A stretch of 64,000 bases of DNA from Pseudomonas sp. Its GTDB lineage: Bacteria > Pseudomonadota > Gammaproteobacteria > Pseudomonadales > Pseudomonadaceae. A program made the position numbers and the translations under genes. Shown here piece by piece: positions 1-8,906 of the stretch. Under the pieces are notes generated by a model, which saw only the letters and a program-made list of their open reading frames with translations, ran no database searches and had not been told where the DNA came from. The stretch covers positions 372,001 to 436,000 of the forward strand of contig VMRT01000007.1 of assembly GCA_007713455.1 (NCBI GenBank), read 5' to 3'. How positions within the stretch are numbered: the stretch's first letter is position 1; every line of letters begins with the position of its first letter.

Positions 1-501
1 GTTCATGGCAGCCACGCGTTACTGGAGTTTCGCACTGCGGTTGAAATCCACGAGGTATCAGCCTGGCTGCTGATGCTGTTGTGGGTATTCGGCATCTTCT
101 GGCATTTCACCACCGGCCAGTGGCGCCAGTACACTCCCACGCTGAACAACATCGATCGGATGCTGCGCTACTACGTCCACGGGATTTTCATGGGCGCCCC
201 CCATCCGTACAAGATCACGGTGGAGCGCAAGCACAACCCGTTGCAGCGCCTGTCGTACCTGTTCGTCAAAGTGATGATCGGCCCGTTGCTGTGGCTGACC
301 GGGCTGCTCTATCTCTTCTGGGGGCAGATGCAGGAGCAGCTCTCGCCCTGGCTCGGCTTGCAACAGGTCGCACTGCTGCACACAGCGGGCGCGTTCATGA
401 TGCTGATCTTCCTGATAGCGCATGTGTACCTGGCCACAACCGGGCGGACGCCCCTGGAACACATCAGAGCCATGGTTAGCGGTTGGGAAGAGAAGCACTG
501 A
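1..501 (+). CDS. Thiosulfate reductase-type cytochrome b subunit (5' truncated)
   Basis: The frame is open from the first base, so the N-terminus lies outside the window; 166 codons remain. The product is a hydrophobic b-type cytochrome of the formate dehydrogenase gamma / thiosulfate reductase cytochrome b class, which passes electrons between quinones and a periplasmic or membrane redox partner. Three membrane helices are visible, with candidate haem-ligand histidines in the segments EIHEV, FWHFT, LLHTAG and IAHVYL. The family-typical stretch GQWRQYTPT followed by a short soluble loop (PHPYKITVERKHNPLQRL) is present. A rhodanese gene follows on the same strand, which hints at sulfur metabolism; the catalytic partner is not in view. 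Confidence 0.72.
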   Translation, partial: VHGSHALLEFRTAVEIHEVSAWLLMLLWVFGIFWHFTTGQWRQYTPTLNNIDRMLRYYVHGIFMGAPHPYKITVERKHNPLQRLSYLFVKVMIGPLLWLTGLLYLFWGQMQEQLSPWLGLQQVALLHTAGAFMMLIFLIAHVYLATTGRTPLEHIRAMVSGWEEKH

Positions 502-580
502 GTGGATCAATGAGTGGATAAATACCCCCACCGGTATAAGATGACCCGAACATCTACGTCCTTTCATGTCGGAGCTTCAG

Positions 581-1129
581 ATGAAATCCTCATTGATCGC
601 CCTTTCCCTCAGCATGCTGGCTTTCGCGGCCCAGGCAGTAGAACTCGAAGTCACCCCGCAAGACGCCTACGCCCGCGCCCAACAGGAGGATGCAAAGGTC
701 CTCTTCATCGACGTCCGCGACCCGGTGGAGATCATGTTCGTCGGCTTCACCGATGCCGTGGACACCAACATTCCGTATCTGCTCGTCGATCGGGACGCCT
801 GGAATGACGAGCGCGGTGCGTTCCAAACCAACCGTAATCCGAAGTTCCTCGAGCAGATCCAGGCCGAACTGGACAAGCGTGGGCTGGGCGCCGACACCGA
901 AATCATCACCATGTGCCGCTCGGGCAGCGAGCGTGGCAAACCCAGTGCGGATTTCCTGCGTGAGAACGGTTTTCCCAATGCGCGGTATGTCGTCGATGGA
1001 TTTCAGGGCGCGGCGATAAAGGAAGGACTGCAGGCAGGTTTTCGCCTACAGAACGGCTGGCAGAACGCCGGCCTGCCGTGGAGCCCAAAGATGAATCCGG
1101 AAAAGATCTACCGCACCGATCGCAAGTAA
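581..1129 (+). CDS. Exported rhodanese-like domain protein
   Basis: The 182-residue product has an N-terminal signal peptide (MKSSLIALSL to AAQA) followed by one rhodanese domain. The active-site loop CRSGSERG carries the candidate persulfide cysteine at about residue 112, so the protein could bind or transfer sulfane sulfur in the periplasm. I chose the ATG at 581 because GGAG ends six bases upstream and the signal peptide begins there; the ATG at 566 lacks a good ribosome site. The gene follows a cytochrome b gene by about 80 bases and may share its transcript. The substrate cannot be read from sequence. Confidence 0.8.
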   Translation: MKSSLIALSLSMLAFAAQAVELEVTPQDAYARAQQEDAKVLFIDVRDPVEIMFVGFTDAVDTNIPYLLVDRDAWNDERGAFQTNRNPKFLEQIQAELDKRGLGADTEIITMCRSGSERGKPSADFLRENGFPNARYVVDGFQGAAIKEGLQAGFRLQNGWQNAGLPWSPKMNPEKIYRTDRK

Positions 1130-1190
1130 AACCCTCGCGTAGCGCGGCACCTCGGCGATGAACATCGGTAACGCACACCGCCGATTGCCA

Positions 1191-1988
1191 TCAGCCAAAA
1201 ACGGTCACCGTTTGCCGGCTCAGCGCGACCAATTCTCCGGCTGGTGTCCACAACGCCGCGGCGCAGTGGCCGTAGCCGTCACGGGCATGCTCGATAACTG
1301 CGCGGTACATGCACCAGTCGTGGCTGTCGAGTTCAGGCAACGGCTGGATGAATTCGATGGTCCAGGTCAGTGAACTGCCGGGCGCGAAGCTCTTCAGATG
1401 CGGCAACACGGCAGGCGGCCAGGCATCGACCAGCGCCAGCAGGTGCGCTTCGGTCATCGGCTCGCGGGGTACATCACCACGCTGGCGCACCCAGCCGCCC
1501 ATTTCGCGGGACGCGTTGCCAGAAAATGGCAGCCCGCCGATGCCCCAGCGCATGGCCAGGTAACGGGTAAATTCCGGCGTTACGCCTGCTACGTAAGGCA
1601 GTTCCTGGCAGGCTTCGACCGGTGGCATGGCTGGCGCCGGCTCGGCCGCGACATCCACGACGGAACTGCGCGCTGCGCCGAAGCTGCCCAGGACTATGGT
1701 GACCACCTGCCCGTCCTGCATCACCCGGCCGAGCATCTGGCTCACGGCCTTGCCTTCTCGCAACACCTCGGCCTCGAAGCTCGCCGGCGCGTCCAGCGCC
1801 AGCGGCCCGACGAAGGTGATCGCCAGCGAACGCAGCGGTCTGCCGTCGGGCACCTTGGCGCGCATGCTTTCGAAGACCAGCGCGGCGACCAGACCGCCGA
1901 AACCGGCACGCCCCTGTCCCCAGCTGGCCGGTACCACCAAACTGCCGGGGTTGTCACGCACCGCCTGCAATAGCTCGCAAAGCTCCAT
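1191..1988 (-). CDS. Acyl-CoA thioesterase family protein (double hotdog)
   Basis: The 265-residue protein resembles TesB-like or 4HBT_3 acyl-CoA thioesterases. The N-terminal half has the GQGRAGFGG turn and LRSLAITFVGPL strand typical of the first hotdog. The C-terminal half (SSLTWTIEFIQPLPELDSHDW to the end) matches the second. It would hydrolyse acyl-CoA in the cytoplasm, but the acyl specificity is unknown. ATG at 1988 is preferred over an in-frame GTG at 1994 because GAGGT sits just upstream of the ATG. The gene converges on the rhodanese gene and is not obviously in an operon. Confidence 0.75.
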   Translation of the reverse strand: MELCELLQAVRDNPGSLVVPASWGQGRAGFGGLVAALVFESMRAKVPDGRPLRSLAITFVGPLALDAPASFEAEVLREGKAVSQMLGRVMQDGQVVTIVLGSFGAARSSVVDVAAEPAPAMPPVEACQELPYVAGVTPEFTRYLAMRWGIGGLPFSGNASREMGGWVRQRGDVPREPMTEAHLLALVDAWPPAVLPHLKSFAPGSSLTWTIEFIQPLPELDSHDWCMYRAVIEHARDGYGHCAAALWTPAGELVALSRQTVTVFG

Positions 1989-2106
1989 ATCCACCTCGTT
2001 ATCGTTCGTTATGCGAGCGATGTTAAAGGGGCGCCGGTGAGGGTGCGAGCCTGCCTGGCAGAAGCGGCCGCATGAAATGCCGAATCATCCATGCCGGCAA
2101 TGGACG

Positions 2107-4107
2107 TCAGCCACGTTGCGCCGGCGCAGCGGGACGCCAGGGCAGCGCCCGGCGCAGCTGGTTCAAGGCGCGTGACAGGTCGTCAGTCGCATCAGTTTGC
2201 TCGGCGTAGCGCTGCGCCTCGTAGAGGCTGACGAACGCAAGGATGGCTGGCGCCTGTTCGGGCAGCATCACTGCGGCGCGCTGGGCGAAACTACGGGCAC
2301 CCTCGCCTTTGTGGCGGCGCGCGCCATGACGTGCCAGAAGTCGTTCGAAGCGCCGGAACAGGCGCTGCTGAACGTCCGTTTCGCGCCGCCAGGGCTTGAA
2401 CAGCAGCAGCGCGAGCACGCCGGTCAGCACACCCAGCAGCGCCACCAGGCCAAGACCGAGCGTCTGCCCGTCCAGCTTGCCGAACCAGCGTTGCAGCATC
2501 TGAGACTGCTGCTCGTCCTGATAGTTGAGTACCCAGCGCTGCCAACCGTAATTGAGGCTGTCCCAGCGCAGGCGCAGCGCGTTCATCCAGCCGATGTCAC
2601 GGTAGCGCAGCAGTGACATCGGTTCGTCGGCGAGAAAGCTCTGCTCACGGGCCAGCGCCTGCTCCAGGCCCTGCTCCACCCGCTCGGGCGCGACCTGGAA
2701 GGTCGGGTCGACACTGACCCAACCGCGCTCGGCGACCCAGTATTCGACCCAGGCGTGGGCGTCGAACTGACGAACGGAGAGGTAATTGCCCGCCGGGTTG
2801 ACCTCACCTCCCTGATAGCCCGCCACCACCCGGGCCGGAATGCCCGCTGCGCGCAGCACGAAAGTCATGGCGCCGGCGAAGTGTGCGCAGAAACCGCTGC
2901 GCGTCTCGAACAGGAAGTCATCGACGATATCGCTCCCCACCGGCGGCGGCTCCAGGGTGTAGTGATAGGGCTGGCGGTTGAAGTGCTTCAACAGCGCATC
3001 CACCATCGCCTGCGGCTCTTGCGCAGAGCGCCGTAGCTCGGTCGCCCAGGCGCGAGTACGTGGATTGCCCTGCTCCGGCAGCTGCAATGCGCGCCCGAGG
3101 CTCGCCGGTGCGCTGGTCGCTTCGCGACGCGCGTCCAGCCAGGAGCTCGCCTGATACATCAGCGGCTTGTTCACCGGCTGGCGGCGCTGGAGATGAAAAT
3201 CCTCCATCAGCTGCGCCTCGGCGGACGCAACCTGCGGCACATCCAGCGCGAACAGCCAGGGCTGACCGCTGGGCTGCATGACGATGCTGTAACTGAGCGG
3301 CTCACCAGCCGCCTGCCACTCCGGCGCCTGGGGAAGCTGCGAAGCGTAGGACTGCGACCAGCGACGACCGTCGAAGCGTTCGAAGGTCACCGCGCGCCAG
3401 TAGAGCTGGTCGCGGGGCGGAATGTCGCCGTCGAAGGTGACGCGAAAGGCCAGCTCAGCCGAACGGCCAAGACGGGCGATGTCGCCGGGCGCCATGTGAT
3501 CGGCCAAGCCGGTTGTGCCGCGGTCGCCGGCCTGCGGCAACGACCACAGTGGCGGCAGGCGGGGGAAGAACAGAAACAGCACCAGCATCAGCGGAATCGC
3601 CTGCAACAGCAGCGAACCGGCCAGGCGTACCGTCGGCCATGGTCGGGTGACCAGGCTACTCTGCTGCAGCCCGATCATCGCGGCCAGCAATGCGGTGACG
3701 GGCAGCAGGCTATACAGTCCGGCGACCAGGCTGTCCTCGAACAGGTAGCTGGTCACCACCGCGAAGAAGCCGAGGAAGATCAGTACCAGTGCATCGCGAC
3801 GGGTGCTCATCTCCACGAGCTTGAGAATGAACGCAGCTATCAGCAGCACCACGCCGGCTTCCAGGCCGACCAGGCTGCCGCGTGAGAAATACACGCCGAA
3901 GCCGGCGCCAATCATCAGCAGCGCCTTGAGCCAGCTGCGCGGATAACGCGCACGCATGCGGAATATCTGGATCCGCCAGCTGGCGCAGCCCAACCACAGG
4001 CCGATGATCCATAGCGGCAGATGAGTGAGGTGCGGCAGGATCACCAGCACCTGCGCCACCAGCAGCCAGATCAGGCTGTTGCGCGGAATTCCCGGCTTCG
4101 CGCTCAC
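2107..4107 (-). CDS. tgpA: Transglutaminase-like membrane protein TgpA
   Basis: The 666-residue inner-membrane protein has about five N-terminal helices (residues 10-185), a periplasmic transglutaminase-like domain, one helix near residues 550-570 and a C-terminal DUF4129-like tail. The catalytic triad is visible as C407 (SGFCAHF), H451 (DAHAWVEYW) and D468 (VSVDPT). In P. aeruginosa the orthologue (PA2873) is reported to be essential, and the substrate is unclear. The start is GTG, supported by AGGAGG seven bases upstream. It overlaps the DUF58 stop by four bases (GTGA), so translation is probably coupled. It is the last gene of the moxR-DUF58-tgpA operon. Confidence 0.9.
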   Translation of the reverse strand: MSAKPGIPRNSLIWLLVAQVLVILPHLTHLPLWIIGLWLGCASWRIQIFRMRARYPRSWLKALLMIGAGFGVYFSRGSLVGLEAGVVLLIAAFILKLVEMSTRRDALVLIFLGFFAVVTSYLFEDSLVAGLYSLLPVTALLAAMIGLQQSSLVTRPWPTVRLAGSLLLQAIPLMLVLFLFFPRLPPLWSLPQAGDRGTTGLADHMAPGDIARLGRSAELAFRVTFDGDIPPRDQLYWRAVTFERFDGRRWSQSYASQLPQAPEWQAAGEPLSYSIVMQPSGQPWLFALDVPQVASAEAQLMEDFHLQRRQPVNKPLMYQASSWLDARREATSAPASLGRALQLPEQGNPRTRAWATELRRSAQEPQAMVDALLKHFNRQPYHYTLEPPPVGSDIVDDFLFETRSGFCAHFAGAMTFVLRAAGIPARVVAGYQGGEVNPAGNYLSVRQFDAHAWVEYWVAERGWVSVDPTFQVAPERVEQGLEQALAREQSFLADEPMSLLRYRDIGWMNALRLRWDSLNYGWQRWVLNYQDEQQSQMLQRWFGKLDGQTLGLGLVALLGVLTGVLALLLFKPWRRETDVQQRLFRRFERLLARHGARRHKGEGARSFAQRAAVMLPEQAPAILAFVSLYEAQRYAEQTDATDDLSRALNQLRRALPWRPAAPAQRG

Positions 4108-5066
4108 TTCACGCCCTCCTCGCTCAGGCCATGCAGCGCCAGTGCACGCAGGCAGGCATCCCGATGAGCCTGCCCGCCATCGGGTCCGACCAGCTCACCC
4201 GGCAGGCGCAGTGCGAACGGTTGCTGCTTGTCGCTGAGGTCGACGACCCAGTGGCAGAGCCTCGACAGGCGCTGCTCGGTGTCGCCGTCCAGGGCATCGA
4301 AGTCGAGCAGCGGATCGTTGCCGAGCAGGCTGGCGAAATCCTTCACCAGCAGGCCCTGGCCACGGGAATAGGCCTTCCAGTGCAGGCGTCGACGCGGATC
4401 GCCCGGCTGCCAGGCCCGTAGCCCCTGATAGTCGTCGACACCGGCGCCGTGCGTCAGCGTGCCCTCATCCTCGGTTTCCGGCACCTTGCCGCCGGGCGGG
4501 CGCTCGGCAATCGATGGCTGCGGGTAGACCAGCGCCGCCAGCTCCAGATCGATCCAGCTCCAGGCCACCAGCAGGCCCAGCGGAAAACGGCTCTCGACCC
4601 GCACACGCCCCGGTCGCAGCCAGCCGCGGCGTTGCGTCGGCAGGCTCAATTCGACTTCGACGGCGCCGCCCGCCGGCACATCGACCAGCCGCAAGCCGCT
4701 GGCCGGCCAGCCGAGCGCCACCGCCTGATAGGCGCGACCGGGACTTTCCAGACGCACCCGCAACAGCGCCTGCTCACCGACGAATGCTGCGGTGGTTCCG
4801 CCCGCCTGCAGGACCAGGCCGGCAAGATTGCGCCAGGTATGCAGGATGGTGACGAGATACAACGACCCGAGCAGAAAGGTCAGGCCGTAGGCCAGGCTGT
4901 TCTGGTAGTTGATCGCGGTCAGCAGCATCAGCAGCAGCGCCACCAGGAACGCCAGCCCGACCGCGGTGGGCATGATGAAGATGCGCCGCTGGTTCAGGCG
5001 CACGCTGGAAGCGGGCGGGATGCGCCGTAGCAGCCAGCGGTCACGAAAGCGCGGCAACAGCCTCAC
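4104..5066 (-). CDS. DUF58 domain-containing membrane protein
   Basis: The 320-residue protein has two N-terminal membrane helices (about residues 33-80) followed by a cytoplasmic DUF58 region. The family core YQGLRAWQPGDPRRRLHWKA is recognisable at about residues 213-232. DUF58 proteins are almost always encoded between a MoxR AAA ATPase and transglutaminase-like or VWA proteins, exactly as here, and are thought to help assemble or activate partner complexes. The start codon is GTG, because an in-frame stop lies shortly upstream and no ATG is available. The moxR stop lies 34 bases upstream. The precise biochemical role is unknown. Confidence 0.86.
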   Translation of the reverse strand: MRLLPRFRDRWLLRRIPPASSVRLNQRRIFIMPTAVGLAFLVALLLMLLTAINYQNSLAYGLTFLLGSLYLVTILHTWRNLAGLVLQAGGTTAAFVGEQALLRVRLESPGRAYQAVALGWPASGLRLVDVPAGGAVEVELSLPTQRRGWLRPGRVRVESRFPLGLLVAWSWIDLELAALVYPQPSIAERPPGGKVPETEDEGTLTHGAGVDDYQGLRAWQPGDPRRRLHWKAYSRGQGLLVKDFASLLGNDPLLDFDALDGDTEQRLSRLCHWVVDLSDKQQPFALRLPGELVGPDGGQAHRDACLRALALHGLSEEGVK

Positions 5067-5100
5067 GATGGTTGCCCGCCATCATGCGTGGATGTCGCTG

Positions 5101-6018
5101 TCACAGCGCAGGCACTTCGCGCAGCAACCACTGCACCAGCGCGCCGCCGCCGTGACCGGTGGCATCCGCGCGCTCGCGCAGGCGATGACCGACCACGGTT
5201 GGCAATACCGCCTGCACGTCTTCCGGGATCACGTAGTCGCGACCGTCGAGAAACGCCCAGGCACGTGCAGCCGCAAGCAGGGCCAGGCTGCCCCGCGGCG
5301 ACAGTCCCCAGGCGAATTGCGGCTGCGTGCGGGTGGCCTCCACCAGTCGCAGCACATAGTCGACCAGCGCATCGCTGACCCGCACGTTGCCCACTGCGTC
5401 CTGAATGGCACGTAGCTCGTCGTGTTCCAGCAGCGGTTCGAGGCGGGTCAGCAGATCGCGTCGCGACTCACCCAACAGCAGCGCCTTTTCCGCTGCCTTG
5501 GCCGGATAGCCCAGGGAAACGCGCATGAGAAAGCGGTCAAGCTGCGATTCCGGCAATGCAAAGGTGCCGCCTGAACTGACCGGGTTCTGTGTGGCGATGA
5601 CGAAGAATGGGTCAGGTAACGGGCGCGTCGCCCCCTCGATGGTGACCTGCCCCTCCTCCATGGCTTCAAGCAGCGCGCTCTGGCTCTTCGGCGTGGCGCG
5701 GTTGATCTCGTCGGCCAGCACCAGCTCGGCGAAGATCGGCCCCGGGTGGAAGACGAATTGCCCGCTGTCCTTGTCGAACACCGAGGTGCCGAGAATGTCA
5801 CCGGGCAGCAGATCGGAGGTGAACTGGATGCGCTGGAACTCCAGTCCTAGCACCTTGGCCAGGGTATGACTCAGGGTGGTCTTGCCCATGCCCGGCATGT
5901 CTTCGACCAGCAGATGACCTCGGGCCAAGAGGCAGGCAAGGGCCAGTCGAACCTGGGCTTCCTTGCCGAGCAATACTTCGTTGACTGCTCGCAGGCAGGC
6001 GTCCAATCGGGTGCGCAT
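5101..6018 (-). CDS. MoxR-family AAA+ ATPase
   Basis: The 305-residue product has Walker A (DMPGMGKTT, residues 40-48), Walker B (LVLADEINRA) and the MoxR-typical FVIATQNP segment. MoxR ATPases act as chaperone-like factors for cofactor insertion or maturation of VWA and membrane partners. As the first gene of the MoxR/DUF58/TgpA operon, it probably remodels a complex containing those two proteins. The reading frame extends to 6120, but AAGGAG five bases before the ATG at 6018 and the family alignment fix the start there. Confidence 0.9.
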   Translation of the reverse strand: MRTRLDACLRAVNEVLLGKEAQVRLALACLLARGHLLVEDMPGMGKTTLSHTLAKVLGLEFQRIQFTSDLLPGDILGTSVFDKDSGQFVFHPGPIFAELVLADEINRATPKSQSALLEAMEEGQVTIEGATRPLPDPFFVIATQNPVSSGGTFALPESQLDRFLMRVSLGYPAKAAEKALLLGESRRDLLTRLEPLLEHDELRAIQDAVGNVRVSDALVDYVLRLVEATRTQPQFAWGLSPRGSLALLAAARAWAFLDGRDYVIPEDVQAVLPTVVGHRLRERADATGHGGGALVQWLLREVPAL

Positions 6019-6229
6019 AGACTCTCCTTCGTTCGTCGCCCTGATGCTACTGGTCAGCTGCGGCCAGGCAAAGCGAAGGAAATGCGCGGTGACGACTTTG
6101 TGATGTCGGCACCGTTGCAACGCTCACACCGCTGCGCCTGTTTCCAGACGATGGGAAGCAGCTGCAGACATTACTTGTGAGATGACGGCCGCGGGAAAGC
6201 GGTAAGCGAGCCGGAAAGCTCGAAGGCAA

Positions 6230-6263
6230 TTGCCGGCCCGTGCGCTAGCGAACGGACCGGCAA
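6230..6263 (-). terminator. Hairpin after the small lipoprotein gene
   Basis: Two 12-base arms (6230-6241 and 6252-6263) pair with one mismatch around a ten-base loop. On the minus strand the stem is followed by a loosely T-rich run. It lies 14 bases beyond the lipoprotein stop and is a plausible intrinsic terminator. Confidence 0.5.
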
Positions 6264-6277
6264 CTGAAGGCGCCGGC

Positions 6278-6556
6278 TCAGCGACCGGCGCGGGATTCGC
6301 GAAGGTAGAAGCGCGCCTTCTGCGCTTTCTGCGTGCAACCGCGGAAGGCTTCGAACTGCTGCTGCGTCTTGGCGCCGGTCAGCAAGGCCATGGCCTTGGA
6401 GTAGCTGACCGTACCGGCGAAGCCTTCGGCTTCTGCCAGGCTCTGCTCCTTCCACGCCGCATTCAGCTCCGCGGCGCAGCTGTCACGGTATGCCGTCTTG
6501 CCAGCACAACCGGCCAGCAACAGAACTAGCAAAGGCAAAGATAGCCAGGTTTTCAT
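6278..6556 (-). CDS. Small predicted lipoprotein
   Basis: The 92-residue product begins with a lipoprotein signal (MKTWLSLPLLVLLLAGC) with lipobox LLAGC and acylated C17. The mature part is short, helical and charged, with two further cysteines. I do not recognise a family or function. The open frame runs back to 6724, but only the ATG at 6556 gives a signal peptide, and a GAGGAT ribosome site lies just upstream. It follows mnmH by 28 bases and could be cotranscribed with selD-mnmH. Confidence 0.65.
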   Translation of the reverse strand: MKTWLSLPLLVLLLAGCAGKTAYRDSCAAELNAAWKEQSLAEAEGFAGTVSYSKAMALLTGAKTQQQFEAFRGCTQKAQKARFYLRESRAGR

Positions 6557-6584
6557 CGCATGATCCTCATATGCCATCCAGGAA

Positions 6585-7691
6585 TTAAGGCGCCGCTCGC
6601 GCCTGACGGTGCCGCAGATACTCGACCACGGAAGGCTGGTCGCCAGCGAACTCGATACGCTCGGCCTTGCTCTCGCGCTGATAGGCGTACATGGGGTCGT
6701 AATACTCACCCAGCAGCGCCTCAATCCAGGCGCGATGCAGGTCGACAGAGCCGCTACGCGCCTGTTCCGCCAGCGCTTGATCCATCAGCAATGCCAGGCG
6801 CTGGTAACGCTCGCCGCCGAGTCGCTTGCTGATATTGACCAGACTTTGCTGCAGACGCTCGGCGAATGCAGCGAAACCGCTCTCACCCTCCTCGGCGATG
6901 AATTCGGCGCAGAGGTCGATCACGTAGTCCTTGAGGATCCGATCAACGCGCCCTACGAGGCTGTCGTCAAGCCAGACCAGCGGGAAATGCTGCATGCCCT
7001 GGAACAGCGGCAGCGGGATGGAGCAACGCCCGACCAGACGCGCCTCGTCCTCGACGACGAACGTCTCGATGCCCGTGGCACGCATCTTCAGCAGCCGGAT
7101 CGCTAGGGCATTCTCGAAATCGATCTGCGCCGGTTGTGGTGTCGCGCGCTTGCCGAAGCTGGAGCCACGGTGATTGGCCAGGCCTTCCAGGTCCAGGCTG
7201 TTATCCAGCTGCGCCAGCACTTCGGTCTTGCCGGTACCGGTCATCCCGCCCACCAGCACGAAACCGCACTGCTCGACAGCCTGATCAATGGTGTCCAGCA
7301 AGAAATGGCGCATCGCCTTGTAGCCGCCGACGACCCGCGGGTACTCGATGCCCATCTCGTCCTTCAGCCATTGCTGGACGATCTTCGAACGCAAACCACC
7401 ACGGAAGCAGTACAGGTAGCCGTTCGGATGAGCCCGGGCGAAATCGGCCCAGGCCTGAAGCCGCTCCGCCTTGGTCTTGCCGGACACCAGCTGATGGCCC
7501 AGCTCGATGGCGGCTTTCTGGCCGTGCTGCTTGTAGCAGGTGCCGACCTTCTGCCGCTCGATGTCGCTCATCAGCGGCAGGTTGACCACGCCGGGAAACG
7601 CGCCCTTGTCGAATTCCACCGGCGCACGGGCATCCATCATCGGGGTGTCGTTGAGGAACAACGCGCGAAAATCTTCGGTATCGCTGCGCAT
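6585..7691 (-). CDS. mnmH: tRNA 2-selenouridine synthase (SelU/MnmH)
   Basis: The 368-residue enzyme replaces sulfur with selenium in 2-thiouridine at the wobble position of certain tRNAs, using selenophosphate, through a geranylated intermediate. The N-terminal rhodanese domain carries the catalytic cysteine C95 in YCFRGG. The C-terminal P-loop domain has [10 protein letters not shown] at about residues 148-157. The ATG at 7691 overlaps the selD stop in a TGATG junction, which suggests coupled translation with the selenophosphate source. The frame upstream of this start is an extension inside selD and was discarded. Confidence 0.95.
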   Translation of the reverse strand: MRSDTEDFRALFLNDTPMMDARAPVEFDKGAFPGVVNLPLMSDIERQKVGTCYKQHGQKAAIELGHQLVSGKTKAERLQAWADFARAHPNGYLYCFRGGLRSKIVQQWLKDEMGIEYPRVVGGYKAMRHFLLDTIDQAVEQCGFVLVGGMTGTGKTEVLAQLDNSLDLEGLANHRGSSFGKRATPQPAQIDFENALAIRLLKMRATGIETFVVEDEARLVGRCSIPLPLFQGMQHFPLVWLDDSLVGRVDRILKDYVIDLCAEFIAEEGESGFAAFAERLQQSLVNISKRLGGERYQRLALLMDQALAEQARSGSVDLHRAWIEALLGEYYDPMYAYQRESKAERIEFAGDQPSVVEYLRHRQARAAP

Positions 7692-8725
7692 CAACGCACC
7701 TCTACTGCATGACTGCGCGCGTCCACCAGCTGCCCAATCGGCTCCAGGGCGAGGCCGAGCTCGGCGCAAACGGCGAGGAATTCAGCTTCGCCTTCCGGCG
7801 CCACGGCGACCAGCAAGCCACCACTGGTTTGCGGGTCACAGAGCAGCTGCTTGTGGCGTTCGTCGAGCGTGCCGATGCGCTCACCGTAGCTGTCGAAATT
7901 GCGCTGGGTCCCGCCGGGCACGCACCCCTGCTCCAGGTAGTACTCGATGCCCGGTAACCGCGGTACGCGGTCGTAGTCGATCTCGGCAGTCAGGCCGCTG
8001 CCGTCGGCCATTTCCACCAGATGGCCGAGCAGGCCGAAGCCGGTGACGTCGGTCATGGCACGAACCCCCTCGAGCTTGCCGAAACGGCTACCGGCAGTGT
8101 TCAGGGTGCACATCCAGTCGCGGGCCAGCCCGACGTCCTCTGCGCGCAGCTTGGCCTTTTTCTCGGCGGTGGTGAGGATGCCGATGCCCAGCGGCTTGGT
8201 CAGGTACAGCGTGCAGCCGGCGGTGGCAGTGTCGTTGCGCTTCATCTGGCGCTTGTTCACCAGCCCGGTGACGGCCAGGCCGAAGATCGGCTCGGGCGCA
8301 TCGATCGAATGGCCGCCAGCCAGCGGAATGCCTGCGGCATCGCAGACGGCGCGGCCACCGGCAATCACTTCGCGGGCGACTTCCGGCGGCAGCACGTTGA
8401 CCGGCCAGCCGAGGATGGCGATGGCCATCAGCGGATCGCCACCCATGGCGTAGATGTCGCTGATGGCATTGGTCGCAGCAATGCGACCGAAATCGAACGG
8501 ATCGTCGACGATGGGCATGAAGAAATCTGTGGTCGACACCACGCCGCGCTCTTCATCGATGCCATACACCGCGGCGTCATCACGCGAGGCGTTACCGACC
8601 CAAAGGCGCGGGTCGAGGTTCTGCGCTCCGCTGCCGGCAAGAATCACGTCCAGCACCTTGGGCGATATCTTGCAGCCGCAGCCGGCGCCATGACTGTACT
8701 GGGTGAGGCGGATCGGTTCGCTCAT
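7691..8725 (-). CDS. selD: Selenide, water dikinase (selenophosphate synthetase)
   Basis: The 344-residue enzyme makes selenophosphate from selenide and ATP. The N-terminus ([19 protein letters not shown]) contains the catalytic pair: C16, equivalent to E. coli C17, and K19, equivalent to K20. The active-site position is cysteine, not selenocysteine. The AIRS-type ATP-binding and metal-binding segments follow. A GTG at 8749 is in frame, but the ATG at 8725 matches the family start. The only neighbouring user of selenophosphate is mnmH; selA and selB are not in the window. Confidence 0.96.
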   Translation of the reverse strand: MSEPIRLTQYSHGAGCGCKISPKVLDVILAGSGAQNLDPRLWVGNASRDDAAVYGIDEERGVVSTTDFFMPIVDDPFDFGRIAATNAISDIYAMGGDPLMAIAILGWPVNVLPPEVAREVIAGGRAVCDAAGIPLAGGHSIDAPEPIFGLAVTGLVNKRQMKRNDTATAGCTLYLTKPLGIGILTTAEKKAKLRAEDVGLARDWMCTLNTAGSRFGKLEGVRAMTDVTGFGLLGHLVEMADGSGLTAEIDYDRVPRLPGIEYYLEQGCVPGGTQRNFDSYGERIGTLDERHKQLLCDPQTSGGLLVAVAPEGEAEFLAVCAELGLALEPIGQLVDARSHAVEVR

Positions 8726-8906
8726 CGGACTCTCTCGTGACACATGCACAAACGGGCGGCGATTGTAGCAAAGGCCGCTGTAAGTTCGCCGGTAGCCGCC
8801 GGATTCGGGCCTGCAACGACAGGCTCAAGCGTGGCGAGGTCCGATCAGCCCTTGCAGGCTTGCCGGCCAGGCACGAAGCTATCGCGAGTGCCACAGGGAG
8901 AACCGC

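Noticed and set aside
7691..7697. Possible in-frame UGA selenocysteine readthrough at the end of selD
   Set aside because: The TGA is at the natural C-terminus and overlaps the mnmH start; there is no coding continuation resembling SelD, and the catalytic site is cysteine.
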